Source: Chromobotia macracanthus
Lineage: Eukaryota; Chordata; Actinopteri; Cypriniformes; Botiidae
Assembly: GCA_036877525.1 (NCBI GenBank)
Contig: JAZGTH010000002.1
Span: 8,602,501 to 8,666,500, forward strand
Reading direction: 5' to 3'
DNA: 64,000 bases
The notes under the pieces are model-generated. The model saw nothing but the letters and a program-made list of their open reading frames with translations, ran no database searches and had not been told where the DNA came from. Below, one piece after another: positions 1 through 12,351 of this stretch. Numbering within the stretch: position 1 is the first letter of the stretch; each line of letters opens with the position of its first letter. Made by a program: the position numbers and the translations under genes.

Positions 1-486
1 ATCATCTAAAAAACATTTGTTACCGCCGAATTAGTAATAAGTTACTAAAGAATTCTATTAAACTGCTAACTTCCAGTCAACTTCCAGAAGCTGTGTAAAA
101 TGTTCTAAAATGGAAGTCACTTCAACATTAAATTTAATTAGTTAAGCACCTCAACACGTTTAATATGCCATTCTTATTATATAGCCAGTTACCTGGTGTG
201 CTTTCTTTGGCCTTAATCACTATGCTAATTAGCTTTAATATACTCTTGTAAAGTATTTTGCTGCCATCAACAACAAAACAGTACATGAATCCATTTTGCA
301 AGATGATTTACAGAACATGAAGAAAACATTAGAGAACATAAACAGCTCAGAGTAGAATCTTCAAGTTGCAATGTCATAATTACAATAACTCAGATGGAGA
401 TTCTGAACACAGTTATTCTACTTTATAACATGTTAACTACATTTCATGAAATGTTACATGCAGGAGGCAAGTGTGTGAATGCATAC
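1..486 (-). other. rimkla-like intron 4 (partial)
   Basis: AT-rich sequence downstream of the exon 4 donor. I see no further rimkl exon, RNA gene or recognisable repeat in it. Confidence 0.6.
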
Positions 487-690
487 CCAGTGAGCAGTTG
501 CTCTGCATGCGGCCGTCGGTGGAGCAGCGTAGCATGGACCCAATCACTCTACCCCCCACCAGAACCACCCGCACATCCCGGCCGTGGCTCTCCTTCACAT
601 ACTCCTGAAACAAGTATGGAGCATCATGCCGAATCAGATGACACAGGTCTGAGAGATGGTGCTTATCCCGGGCCAGAAACACAGCTTTAC
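487..690 (-). CDS. rimkla: rimkla-like coding exon 4
   Basis: Acceptor CTGTACAG precedes 690 and donor G|GTATGC follows 487. The 204 nt encode GKAVFLARDKHHLSDLCHLI through TDGRMQSNCSLG of the ATP-grasp domain. The next exon, expected to start GVG, is outside the window. Confidence 0.9.
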
Positions 691-3600
691 CTGTACAGAT
701 CAAAATAGAAACATACTTAAAAGACAGATATCACCAAGTGCTGCATTTATTGCAAGATTTTGCCTGGAAAAGTAAAGGCTCTATAATTCTCATTTTGGCA
801 TCAGCCCAGAACATAATGCTTTGTTTCTGCTACTTTCACTTATGAAGTTCATGCAATATCTTGGAAGTTTTGAAACATTATAACCATAGGCTAACATTTC
901 TGCTGCTCTAAAGCAATGTTGATTGATTCGGCTGCATGAGTCTCAAACAGAACAGAAGCAAATTGTAACTTGTGTAAAGTGCCTCAACCCTCATGTAAAC
1001 ATAACTACGGGCTGTACACGATGGTATCAGACTCAGCTTTCACACAGATTGCAGATTAACCAATCATTTAACACTTGTGTTTAAAATACATTGTGTTACA
1101 CCACAGAATGTCCTTGTCAGTTCTAATTAACAAGGAGGAAAAGCAGGTGGAGATAACCACTCAACTATCACTGAACTGATCAAAAATGATGCAAGACGCT
1201 AATTGCAGTGAACGCCCTTTGGAGAAACCAGTTAGGTGTATCACTCGAGGGAACAGAGCCGCGATCTCGGTGTCAACCTTCAGATGTTTAAACATTAGGC
1301 TACCACTAACCCACCCCTCCCTGTTCCCCATAGGAGACCTTTCAAAACGAGTCACAGCCTGCCAAAAGTCAACCCTGTGCGCAGGTTTACTTTCAACTGT
1401 AGTTTAACCAATTGCATACCACTTAAAAATAAGATGACAAGCGCTGCTTTACATAGTGAGGGTTCCCACGGAAATAAATTTCCATAACTTTCACCCATTT
1501 GTGGTTATTTGATAGGGACCTTAAAAATTCCATTGAGGGTGCCTATTCCAAAGCCATATTCCAGCTGATTAAATAATTTAGAGCCAATCATAACAGAAAA
1601 TTTTATATTTAATAAGGAAATTAAGATTTCCACTTATACTTTAACAGACCAGTAAAGCAATTTAAAAACATCATCATATTTTATTTTCCATGACTGTGGA
1701 AACCCTGAAATAACCTTCTAACATATCTTCAATGAACCAAGTCACAACGATTCCATAAATCACATCTTGACAAGCAGGAACCTGTACAACAACATTATGA
1801 AAAAGCACGCAGTCCAGGAACATTTGCAAAGCAAACCAATAACCAGTTATTGATAATTTATGATTTTTACTGTGTTAATGTTGTTTGGGGCCACTGGTCT
1901 TAAGTAAACCTCTGATCTCATCCAGAATGATTCTGTGTAACTAGTTCATCAGCAACAACCATTAAAATAACAACAGCCTTAAAGGTACCCATGCATATGA
2001 GCAAACAAACCCTATATTGCTTGAGAAAACGGTACAGGACAAAGGCATCCTGAGCACAAAAGAGAATGACAGCCTTTGTTTTTCAGGTTAAAGGGTGAGA
2101 CTGTGTTACTAAGCTTCTCAGTTTCCTTAATCAGAGGCTTGTTGTGCTGTTTGATTTCTTTGAGGTGTTTGTTCGTGTGTTTGGCTGTTGGAGGTTTGTC
2201 AGAACCCAGATCTGTCTAAAGTCTACATTAGTGAAAGTGTGCTCCTTTGAGCCCGTTTTCTTTAGTCCCCAAGGAGCTATTATGAGCAGCAGCTGTTCTA
2301 GGATCAGTGTTTTACCTCTATGTCCACGAGCATTCTTCACCACTACAGGGTACCCCAGCGGCTCGGCTTCATCGATCATCTTGCGGAAGTTGTCATGTCC
2401 CCCTAGAGAAGCGCACACAAACACACACACATTGTTAAGTGAATATGTAATTAATTTATTGTGAGATTTGAGTGTGAGATTCCACAGTGAGATGCAAACA
2501 GCTCTAATGAAACAACCAACAAAACATTTAATATTCACATGAGAAAAAACAGCATGCTAACATATTTTGTTGCCACGCACAACTTCTCCTATTTTCTGAT
2601 CCACAGCCTTGCTAGTTTTTGAAGGTTAATGGCTCTAAGATGTTAGGAAAATGTGTCTAAGATGAAACATGATGACCACATGTTTAACTGAATGGCAGCC
2701 AAGATGAAACAAACAGAAAAATGGTACAAGTGAAAGAAAAGAGAAAACAAAAAAGAAATGGATAGAAATACTAAATTTAAATACAAACCCAAAGTTCAGC
2801 AATTACAACTGCTAGATGTTTCTGGACCTTGTGTGCTTTAATACATATATACTGTTAATACATACACTGTGCTTTTAAAAACAAAATGGCTCTTTATGTA
2901 TGTGTTTGGCTGGTTTAAGCTGAGCAGTTGCTTTCAATAGGAGGGGGTGCAGAGTAGGGGGGAGAGAGAGAAAGAGAGAGGGGGAGAGAGAGAGACAGAG
3001 AAGAGGAAGAGAGAATGCAGGGTATGTAAGGCTAGCCTCTCTGCCAGGAACACGTCATTACAGCAGATCTAACTGCTGTTATACACCCCCACCCCATATC
3101 TCTCCATGTCTCTGGTTTATCATGTTTGATTGTGTATAGAGTCATGAGGGCTTCCCCTTTTATTCTCCAAAAAGGGGCTGATTAAAATGCCTGAGTGCAT
3201 GTCTAAATGAATGAAAGTGGAACACATGTACACAGAGATACAATAAGAACAAACCAAAAACATGCTTATATAATCAATTGTGTATAATCTACAGCAACCA
3301 CATTCAACTATATTGGTCAAAATCAACACAGATTTTTTTTAAATTCTTTAAATTATTTAGGTATCTATTTTTAAGAATTTAATTAGAAAGCTATTTTTTT
3401 CTGTTTACCAGCACAAAACTCCAAATGAGAAACTCAAAAACAAAAAAATTTCAATCATTATCGACCAGAACTTTAATACCTGTGTATCTAAAAACTGCTG
3501 AATTCCTTTATCTACTAAAAGTATATCAAGTATATACACAAGTATATCTGTGTTTGATTTAAAGATTGGGGAATGGCTAGTGAATGAGTACTCACCATAG

Positions 3601-6600
3601 GAGTACGTGTCCGGGAGAGGGACTCCGTGCCCCGCGAGCTCCTGGAATGTCCAGAACTTATTGACGCAGTTCAGGATGGCCTGTGGCCGGTTGACCAGAC
3701 GACAGCCCATCTTCTCCAGGTGACGCAGAACAGTGATGTCACTGTCCGACTGGACCCATGGGGTCGGAACACGCACCACAGCAACTTGCGGGTACGAGGT
3801 CACGGTCTCCTGCCCAACCCGCAGACCTGAGAGAGAAACAGAAAGAAAAGATAAATAACATGGAGTGTTTTGTCAGTGCAGTATTCTGTAGAGAGATTAC
3901 TCCCATGTATCCAAGTAACCAATGAGAATCAGTCTTTTATTTGAATGCGTTGCCCCATTCTCGCACATCCTCACACACAAACACATTTGAAGTATGATTG
4001 ATGAGCTGGCCTTGGTCCACAAAACAATAATATATAAACCACACACACCAAACACCTTGTCTGTACCACTAAATAGCTACGATCAAGCAGTTACACAACA
4101 CTGCAGAAGGTCACTTGCTTGCCTTGCCTCTGTACTGCAGCGTTCATGATGACCCACTTACCCAGTTTGCAGAACTCTGTTTTTAATTAAGATTTCAGAT
4201 TTACACTCATTGAAACACCAGTCTTGCCATCACTTTGTAAATGCTAAAATTGGTTTATAAAGCAGATGCTTGTGGGATTGGATTTATCACAATACGTTTT
4301 AATTCTGCCTTTGACGAGTTGCAAGAGATCAAACTTTAACTGTTGCATTCCATATAACAAATTTAAACAAACGTTTAAAGATCAAGTAAATATGTTTGAA
4401 TGGAACAGAACAAGAACAACAGCAGCCAAATTATTTTTCTTTCCAAAAATGATTGCATAACACCAAACATGTTTGAGTGTTTTGTAAAGTGCAGGCAAGA
4501 GATAACAGGAAGTGTAAAAGAGGACAGAAGAGTCACGAGACCAAGAGAGAGACAAAACACGAATGCGTCACAGAATATCTGATCTCTCTCCCCTCTCTCT
4601 CTCTCTGCTTCTCCGCCATCTTACGACGAAGCAACACACACAAACCACGACTCAGCATCTTCTCTAGCAACTGCTTCATCAGCACTCCCTCTTCCTCTCA
4701 TGGATCAAAACGGGACTTCAAAGGAAAAGACAGAAGGGACATCAATGCAAGCGGTTAAAGGAGCAGAACAGTGAAGTGTGTATACATGTTAACAGCATTT
4801 TAAACTTGAATTCTAACAATATTTAACATTTTATTTATTGTTTATTGTCAAAGACGATAGATAGCTGCGTATGAAACTTCAAGTAGCTTCAAGTAGCAAT
4901 TGCTAACACTATACAGAGAGCAACTTCACTGACATTACAAATAGATGATTTACTGACTACTGATTGAGTGTGACACTAACATAAGGCTAAACCGAAGACT
5001 TTATAACTTAAAAACACAAATACTGATGCTCAAAACAGGTCAGATGTTCAAACAGGTTTGATCTAATTTCCGGAGGAAATGACAGTCATATAGGCACTGC
5101 AGCACATAAAATCAGCCCTCAAAAAGTTGTGCACACACGTGCATGTATCAGACCACATTTTTTTGTACATGGAAAAAAAAGGCAAAAGATTTTTTTTCTC
5201 AAATCTGCCTCAGTTCAGTGGCTCAGTCAGTAAACTAATCTGCAACATCAGAACAAACGCTACACATGCTGTCCATCTTTCCACACTTCCAGTCTGTCTA
5301 TTCTGCTGCAGCTGTTTCATTTTGGCTTAAGAAACATGTCTCGCACACACACTAAACCCCAGCATCCAATCCTGCAGGATCTTTAGGGTAATCTATCGCC
5401 CTTGTGTTAAACACAGTATCAACACACAGGTTTAACCTACTTCAGAGGTACTCTGTGACAGTGAGGTGAACTGGTATTAGATACAGGTAGCACAACAGAC
5501 ACAACAAACACAAGACAGACAAACCCAATTAACAGGCACCACAACTAATTATTGTGTTTGGCTCATATACTACAATGACTTATATTAGCAGTCTTGTACA
5601 ATGTTCTGACCCTAGATTATCACTCATGGCCATCAGAAATCAGTGGTGTCATTACACAGTGAGAATCTGCAAAGGCACTTCTGCACTTGTTTATACGTTT
5701 GTGAATTCTGCCTTTGCTATCTGAGATTATCAAAGGTAATTACTTGTAATTACTATCAAAGGCGTGTACTTCACTTGAAAACAATAGAATCTAATCTTCA
5801 TACAGTGCCATTTAAACACTACACCTCTTGTTATGACGGCATTCTCACACATATGACTTTAAAACTATGTCCTGAAAAATCGTTCACCGAGTTAGTTCTT
5901 AACTGGTCTGCAGTTAAGACTAACCAAATCTCACTCGAACAGCCAGTCAAATGCACATGTCACATATGCACTGTATCTGTATATTCTAAATTATTTGATC
6001 CTGTTTGCTGTTTGTATGACACAGTAAATTGGTGTTACATTTCTCATCTCTTAGAGGAATGGACACTAGACTTCAAAAAGTAACACACTGAACCTTGATT
6101 ATTTAGTTATTGTTTGATTGCTGTGTGTGTGTTTAGATAACTATGCACACTCATGCAATGCCAGTGTTTAAACAATGACAGGGTCAAATTAACAGGTATC
6201 TAAAGCCACAGTGTGCTTTACTGACACAAGCGGTCTATCAGTGAGATCATGGTCTTAACAAGTGAAAAGTTTGGATTTGTCTACACCTACAATTTTGTGT
6301 GGGAGAGAGAGAACTTCTCTCCCTGTGTCATAATCATGTGCTGACCTGTTCTGATCCATGTGTCTCACATTGATGATGTAACTCAGCAGAATGTTGGGAA
6401 CTCAGGGGAGTTTAAATCCCAGAGCTGACCAACTGTCCACCACCTAATCGGACCAAGACAGGATCCAGACAAGCAGATTACACACCCACCCATGCCAACA
6501 ACCTGCTCCAGCTGTGCTGCTCTTCACACAGTGACCTACCTTGCCATTAATGTAGGCCGATATGCTTTTGTTTCCATTCGATTGTTACATTAAAATACAA

Positions 6601-8150
6601 TGAAGGGTTTTGAATAAGTAACTGCCAAATACATTCAAGTAAACCCATGAGTCCAGCATTGTTAGTACCATGCTGTACCATTGGAGTTACAAAAAGACTA
6701 TTAATCCCATCTCCTTTGCCTATATTGTCTGTTCTGGTTGTCCTGTTATATTGACTCTCCATCATGTTGCAGTCACATCACTAAACATAAAGTTGCTGAT
6801 TCAAAGCAAAACCGCACTGGTGCATAGCCACTCCCTTTACCTCAGGTCCATGTGAAATACACAATATCCCACCCACCATCAACCATCCCCCCACCCCCAA
6901 AATAAATGCTGTCACCACAGGGCAACATCCAAAACAGCACCATCCACCCCAAAACACATCACCACAAGTGTCAATGTGACTTTTACAAACACCAACTTGC
7001 TAACAGAATATGTCTAATTGGTGAATACTCTTTAGCTGCATGATCACCTGCATGTATTTGTCCATCAAGACTCAAAGTCACTACCTGTTCAACAGTGTTT
7101 TAATCTTAAATGGCTAAGCATGTGGCTTGGAAATTAGGCTGGTAGTATAAAGGGGGCAGAAACGTATGACCAAAGGATGTATTCCAATTAGATGCTAAAA
7201 TCGTCAAGCATTTTGGAACATACATAAAGTTCATTATACAATATATGATCAGATTGTTACACTATTACATCACCATTTCTCTTAATCATGCTCAAATAAA
7301 CCTCTTCTGACTGATTAAACATGTTTTAAATAGGATTTTATCAAAAAGGTTTGCACGTGCCTACTCGATTAAAGCTCTTTGTATGTAGTCTCGTTCGAAT
7401 GCGTCACGGCAATCGAATACATTTATTTAATCTAAATTAAATAAATTAAAGCTTACATGCTGGAAAATTAAAGCCTAAACCCATTCTAAGACTACAAAAT
7501 TTCCCCTATAATCGTGGGCGTAATTATAAACACTTGAATGGCCGCTCTTTGTGGCCGTCGCGCCATCTGCCCTCTCTAGGCTTTATGTTGATTATGAACG
7601 CGCTCGCGCCTCACACTCGTGACTGTTCGCTCATTCGCGCGCACATGCAGCAACAATAAACAGTCGTTTCTATACGTGAGCGTCCGGGCTATTTGTTTTA
7701 TTAAGATTTGAAGATTTAAACAGTCTCACATCCACCCGCTCAGTTGTGGTGGTTGAATGGCTGAAAGTGGGTTAGGCGGTCACCCACACGCACATCTACA
7801 CAAAACACACACGCACAAACGTTCACACGATGATGCACATCCGCTCAATGTAAGCGCTTTAACTATCCACACTAACCAGTTACTTAGTCAATTCAACGGG
7901 TTAAAAAACTGTTCTCGTGAAGAAAACAGGTGTAGTTTTATATATATATATAGTGTATAAACGTGTAATATGTATATCGGTATTTACCAAGCTGTCCGTC
8001 GGTGATGGTCAGAACGATCTCATCCATTAGAAGATAGCGGAATTCAACATCGTCCTCGACGCAGCGCTCCTTCAGGGCTCGCAGGATCTGGACCTGCGGG
8101 TATTCCTGGCTGATCCGCCGGTCTGTGACAAACCACACCCGGGAGCACAT
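487..8150 (-). CDS. rimkla: rimkla-like N-acetylaspartylglutamate synthetase (RimK ATP-grasp ligase), 5' coding part, spliced
   Basis: Four coding exons on the minus strand (8150-7988, 3826-3596, 2402-2316, 690-487) join in frame with GT/AG sites and phase 1 at each junction, giving 228 codons of a protein that is about 390 residues in human. The rest lies beyond the left edge. The family ligates glutamate to N-acetylaspartate (NAAG synthesis) or to citrate, using an ATP-grasp fold, in the cytosol. Visible family blocks are TDRRISQEYPQVQILRAL near the N-terminus, QSDSDITVLRHLEKMGCR, NKFWTFQELAGHGVP, the ATP-grasp segment VVVKNARGHRGKAVFLARD, and STDGRMQSNCSLG at the end. The short MCSRVWF start, IDEAEPLGYPVVVK and IGSMLRC resemble RIMKLA. 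PTPWVQ and ILNCVNKF resemble RIMKLB. Human RIMKLA shares chromosome arm 1p with PRDM2, PDPN and KAZN, which favours the A paralogue. The family call is firm; the paralogue call is not. Confidence 0.85.
691..2315 (-). other. rimkla-like intron 3
   Basis: 1.6 kb of AT-rich intron without a recognisable exon or repeat. The open frames inside are short and match nothing I know. Confidence 0.7.
2316..2402 (-). CDS. rimkla: rimkla-like coding exon 3
   Basis: This 87-nt exon lies between acceptor CTCTAG (2404-2403) and donor G|GTAAAA (2315-2314). It encodes GHDNFRKMIDEAEPLGYP and VVVKNARGHRG, the ATP-grasp nucleotide-binding strand carrying the conserved lysine of VVVK. Confidence 0.9.
2403..3595 (-). 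other. rimkla-like intron 2 with purine-rich tract
   Basis: Intron of 1.2 kb. Positions about 2941-3015 form a (GA)n/(GGGGA) purine-rich low-complexity tract, which on the transcribed strand reads as pyrimidine-rich. Nothing else is recognisable. Confidence 0.7.
3596..3826 (-). CDS. rimkla: rimkla-like coding exon 2
   Basis: Acceptor TCTCTCAG|GT precedes 3826 and donor G|GTGAGT follows 3596. The 231 nt encode (G)LRVGQETVTSYPQV through PLPDTYSYG. This segment holds the strongly conserved stretch around SDSDITVLRHLEKMGCR and NKFWTFQELAGHGVPLPD, at the start of the ATP-grasp domain. Confidence 0.9.
3827..7987 (-). other. rimkla-like intron 1
   Basis: 4.2-kb intron. It holds a short CT-rich stretch near 4585-4615 and a C-rich stretch near 6868-6900. 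A 146-codon open frame at 5643-6083 (plus) starts with GTG, is cysteine-rich by chance composition and resembles no family I know. No exon or RNA gene is supported. Confidence 0.65.
7988..8150 (-). CDS. rimkla: rimkla-like coding exon 1
   Basis: The exon starts at ATG 8150-8148, with A at -3, and encodes MCSRVWFVTDRR through ITDGQL plus one base of a Gly codon (163 nt). The donor is G|GTAAAT at 7988/7987. The reading frame stays open upstream of the ATG without another in-frame ATG nearby. CAG or TAG acceptor-like sites just upstream suggest the ATG sits in the second transcribed exon, after a non-coding leader exon in the CpG-rich region. Confidence 0.85.
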
Positions 8151-8529
8151 GTTGTGGAGCTTGGAGTGCGGAACTTCGGGTAGCTGCGACGGGGACACGA
8201 AACTAAAGCCACACAAAGAGATGCAGCAGTTTTACACCCTTCTTTAAAAATATCGTCGTACCAGATCTAAGTCCTGACAAATTCCTACGAAAGACACTAA
8301 AAATTAAAATTCAATTAACACGCGGTGAGAGACTGCGCTTTTGCCTCCCAAATAACCGAAGGATGATAATGAGGTACCCCACCAAGGGGCAACGGTAACT
8401 GCCCCAACACGGGAGATAAAGCCTTGCTAATGAGCTCAGATTTGATCTCTCACCACGATTGAGCCTCTAACGATAAAACGAAAAGCCGTGACAAAAAAAA
8501 CTAAAAAGGGCGGAAGAGAGAAGGCTGAA

Positions 8530-9180
8530 TGTTGTGACGAGTGATGCCCGTAATGATCTCCGGCGCTCGCGCAGCTCTCTTAGTCCTACGACTCGGCTTT
8601 TTCCAGCACGCGCTTAGCGTTTACAACTCTTTCCCTCGCGCTCACGCACGGCCCGCGCGGTCCAATGAGAAAGAAGGGCTCGGAAATACATCGACCAATC
8701 GCAGGCCGGGGTCCTCATCGCGGCAGCTCTCGGAGCCAATCTGAGAAAAGAACAAGAGGAGGCTCGAGAGGTCCGCGGGAGCCAATGGGTAGATGAGGCA
8801 TAGGAACTAGGGGGAGGTGACGTATCGCGCGCGCGCCCGTGCTCGGCTGGGATTTTTTTGCTTGTGAGCGCGTGGCAGGAATTGCAGCAAGGCAGAAGGG
8901 GAGGGAGCCCGTGAGAGCGCGCGCTGCTCCAGAACCGGTTCTGACCGGGCGAGGGGAGGTTTGGTTTGGTTTAGTTTGGATACCAACGCCTGTCTCGCTC
9001 GCGCTACGTGTTGAAGCGGTGGGGAGAAAAAATGGTTCAGCGAAGAATCCCCCACACCCTTTGAATGAGACTATGCATAAGAGTATGCGCACGGAGGAGG
9101 CGGGGACGAGAGCGCCCGCAAGCGCATCCTTTTGTGTAGCTCAACTGACGATTTCGTAGTGTCGTGGCAACCTCATAACA
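8530..9180 (-). promoter_or_regulatory. rimkla: CpG-rich promoter region of the rimkla-like gene with four CCAAT boxes
   Basis: This stretch is markedly richer in GC and CpG than its surroundings (for example GCGCGCGCGCCC near 8826) and lies 0.4-1 kb upstream of the rimkla-like start codon. Four CCAAT pentamers in the same orientation occur at 8662, 8695, 8736 and 8782, spaced 33, 41 and 46 bp. That is typical of NF-Y-dependent, TATA-less promoters. The transcription start and any leader exon are inferred, not seen. The open frames across it are CpG-island shadows. Confidence 0.65.
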
Positions 9181-12100
9181 ACAAACCACCGATGTTTGTG
9201 ATTTCAGGAAATGTGGGATACGAATAGCGAGTCGATATACAACTCGATCCAAATCAACCCTTTAATGCGAAATAAATTGCTTCGATGCCGGCATAGGATG
9301 CGCTTGTGCCCTTACGATCCGCAAACTAGAAAAAAAATGACAAATGACCCACTTTGGCTTTGTTTACACTCAGAGAAATAGGAGTGGGTAAGGCGAGAGA
9401 AGAAGCAGAGTGGCGTTAAATTTTTGAGTGTTTAACAGGATTGTCGTGGTTCCTTGTGTGTTATGCCTCTTTAACATAACTGCCGTTCATACAAACATAT
9501 TAAACCCGTGTGTAAATGCCGGGTGCTTTTAAGTGATTAAATATTTCTGTGAAATACACAGGAGTTCACAGGAATAACTTGACATGGACATCAACAGCCT
9601 AAACAACTCGTGGCACAACGCCAGACTCAATACGTCTATCAACCCCCATCGCGAAATTCCTTCGCCAATCAGCTTTTCCTAAATGTTCAGAGGGCGGTAC
9701 CTGTATGGCGTGATACCCTTTATTTCTTAGACAATACATGTACACCGCACAACTTAAATAATACGTATACAATTGTTATACAATACTTATACAATCTTCT
9801 TTTTATGTGATGGACAAATTAAATCTTAGGTTTAGTCAAAGCAATCCCACCATTTTCAAACAAAAGAAAACTATTGGACTCCGCTGTTGTGTGCGACGTT
9901 GACTTCATGTAAATTTTCATGGTGTGAGCTCATACAATGAGTCAACGCTGCCCCCCAGTGGATATTGTTAGTATAGCATCAGCACGTCATTTTAAAACAC
10001 CATGCCACCACAGGGCCAATTACATCACTTCTTGCAGCCTGCTTTGTACGTTGGGACAAAATATTCATCATAATTTGTAGCTGTCGTCACAATTAAGGTT
10101 ACTGAGTCTGCAGTTTTGCATAACTGTTTTGTGTAAAACAAATTTGGGATCTTTAACTTGCATACAAACTTTAAATACATGACGAAATGCTCAGCTAGTT
10201 TGACTTGTAATTTTTTTATGTTAAGTCACGCAGTTAGGCAGTGAATGACAAACAAATACACTTAAACAGAGAGATTTGTTCAATCCTAAACAAAAATTGG
10301 AAAACTGTACAGTTGCGACTTAAAAAAAACAACATTATTTGACCATTTTCCAAGCCACAGACACTTCACATTCTGAGACTGGTTCAGAAACCCCTTTTAG
10401 GCCTTTCTATTGAACCTGTAAACCCTGCTTTAGTCTAGAATATGACAGCCCCAACAACTTTTAAACTAAAAATTTAAACTAAAAATTTTTTTTTAAGTTC
10501 TTATTTTAGAAATTGTCATTTTTCACACAGGTTTGGTTTTATGAAGCTTCCCATGTAATTCCAGTCTGTCGTTCTACATTTTGGTAGCCAAACATTTTCA
10601 GTCATAACAACAATCATATTGTGTAAACTTTTCAGCGTTTATATTTGCAGTATTTATATATCTGTTAAGCCTAAACGCATCTCAACGCACATTACCTGTT
10701 CTAAATTATAATTGTCCCAAACATGATAACGTATTGTTAAGGGCACATTTTTAGAAGTGTAGGGTTAATCTGATGCCATGTTTACCATCACAGATGATGC
10801 GCAAAACAGTGTTCAATAGTTTCCTAAAGAGTCACTGTGTCACAGCGCTCAAAACGTTGCACGCTGAGGACATCTGCTGGTTAGCGCTTGTAAAAACAAT
10901 GCAAAGCCAAAAAGTGGAGTACTGCCATATATTTTAATGTCGGAGCAATCAACAATCTCCACAGTTATCGATTCCTGGAAAATATAAAGTCCGTAATATT
11001 TAAATGAGACTGGGAGGATGGAATCAAGGCTAGGTTGATCAAAGCTAGGTTGCTATTGCTAGCCTCTCCGAAATTGTATACCCCACCTTAATATCATCCG
11101 AGCTTCAAATCATGAAAAATAAACCCTTGCCCAGGTTGAAACCCACTCAAACATTGAATTGAAAGTGTTGCTTTACAAAACGTGTTTTAATGTCGCTCAT
11201 TAATAACTTGTAAACAATATAATCACTACAGCATTTAAATAACAGTAATGTCATGTCATTCGACAAGTAAACAAGTTACTTGTTAAGAAACGTGCATCGG
11301 CTATTAAATAAGACTCAATGTGACCACTGACCAACTATTTCTACATTTTAAACCGTCAGGTAGTAAAAAAAGGAAGACAGAAAGAGAGACTTTAGACAAT
11401 TGTTATTTGTGAATAGAATATACATACCTCCTGCCATTTGAGCACAAATGTTTTCAAGTATACTGTATATTATGTGCCTTTTCTTCCTTCTCCTGCTGTA
11501 TTTCTGCTATATTGCAGAGTTTGATACATCAACACTCACACTGTCATTCACACATTAAAACTCTGGCATGCATGATGAGTCAAGCTGCACATACAACAAA
11601 TAAAACAACGCAATCTACAAAACAGGAGCCAGTTACATCACAGTAATAACTGTGTTCCATTGAACATCAAATAGAAGACAGCTCTGCCTTCCCCTAAACA
11701 ACACTTACATTAATAAATAATTAGTATTAATTGAATGATTCTATTGCAAAACATCAGACACATATGATATACAGCAGGACATTTTAGATTACCCCAAGCA
11801 ATTAAAAATCACACTCTGATTTATCATTACATTTTTGAGTGAAGGTATTACGTTATCTTGTAACCCTGGCGTTAACACTTGGTCCTGTTCCTGGTGATCT
11901 TATCTTTAAAGAGGCTTTTGTTCAGTGTCTAATTCCATGCACCAAAACCTGCTTATCGAGATCTTCACAATCAGTTGAAAACTGCAGCAGGTGTGTTAGA
12001 ACAACAGATATGCAGAAACAGATGTAAGCATAATCTACATCAGAACGTTAACATGTCCCAGACAGCACAGGTATTTACAAATGACTAGTTGATCTGTTGA

Positions 12101-12351
12101 TCATGTTGTTGTTTCACAAAGAGCAAATGCATTTTATAATGTTTAAATGTAGATGCTAATGTTTGCTGTATCTGAGGTGGTGGCATTTAAAAAGATCAGA
12201 AACAATAATGACATTATTTCAACCTTTCACCAGTTCATTTAAATAGTCCAATGTCTGCAGTCACTTGACCATGCATGGATCTTACAGACATATTATGCAC
12301 TAAGGAAGCATTTAAGACTAGTAATTAACATAAACATTAATTTCACAAGTA
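9181..12351. other. spacer between the rimkla-like promoter and the prdm2 stop, including prdm2 3' UTR
   Basis: AT-rich sequence. The part next to 12351 must contain the prdm2 3' UTR, but I could not fix a polyadenylation site. Minus-strand ATTAAA hexamers occur near 11185 and 10930. A CTCF-like motif is at 9948-9961. A 62-codon plus-strand frame at 11839-12027 begins with GTG and is not accepted as a gene. Confidence 0.6.
9948..9961 (-). promoter_or_regulatory. CTCF-like motif
   Basis: On the minus strand the 14-mer reads CCACTGGGGGGCAG. This fits the vertebrate CTCF core CCASYAGRKGGCRS except for G in place of A at position 6. It lies between the rimkla-like promoter and the 3' end of prdm2. 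Binding is inferred from sequence alone. Confidence 0.45.

Noticed and set aside
5643..6083. 146-codon plus-strand open frame in rimkl intron 1
   Set aside because: Starts with GTG, has no family resemblance or splice context, and lies inside an intron of a gene on the other strand.
8541..9252. Overlapping open frames on both strands near 8.5-9.2 kb
   Set aside because: GC-rich promoter DNA has few stop codons; no frame resembles a protein family.
11839..12027. Small open frame with a hydrophobic start and several cysteines, like a secreted peptide
   Set aside because: It begins with GTG, has no ATG in a usable position and no recognisable family; chance is the simpler explanation.
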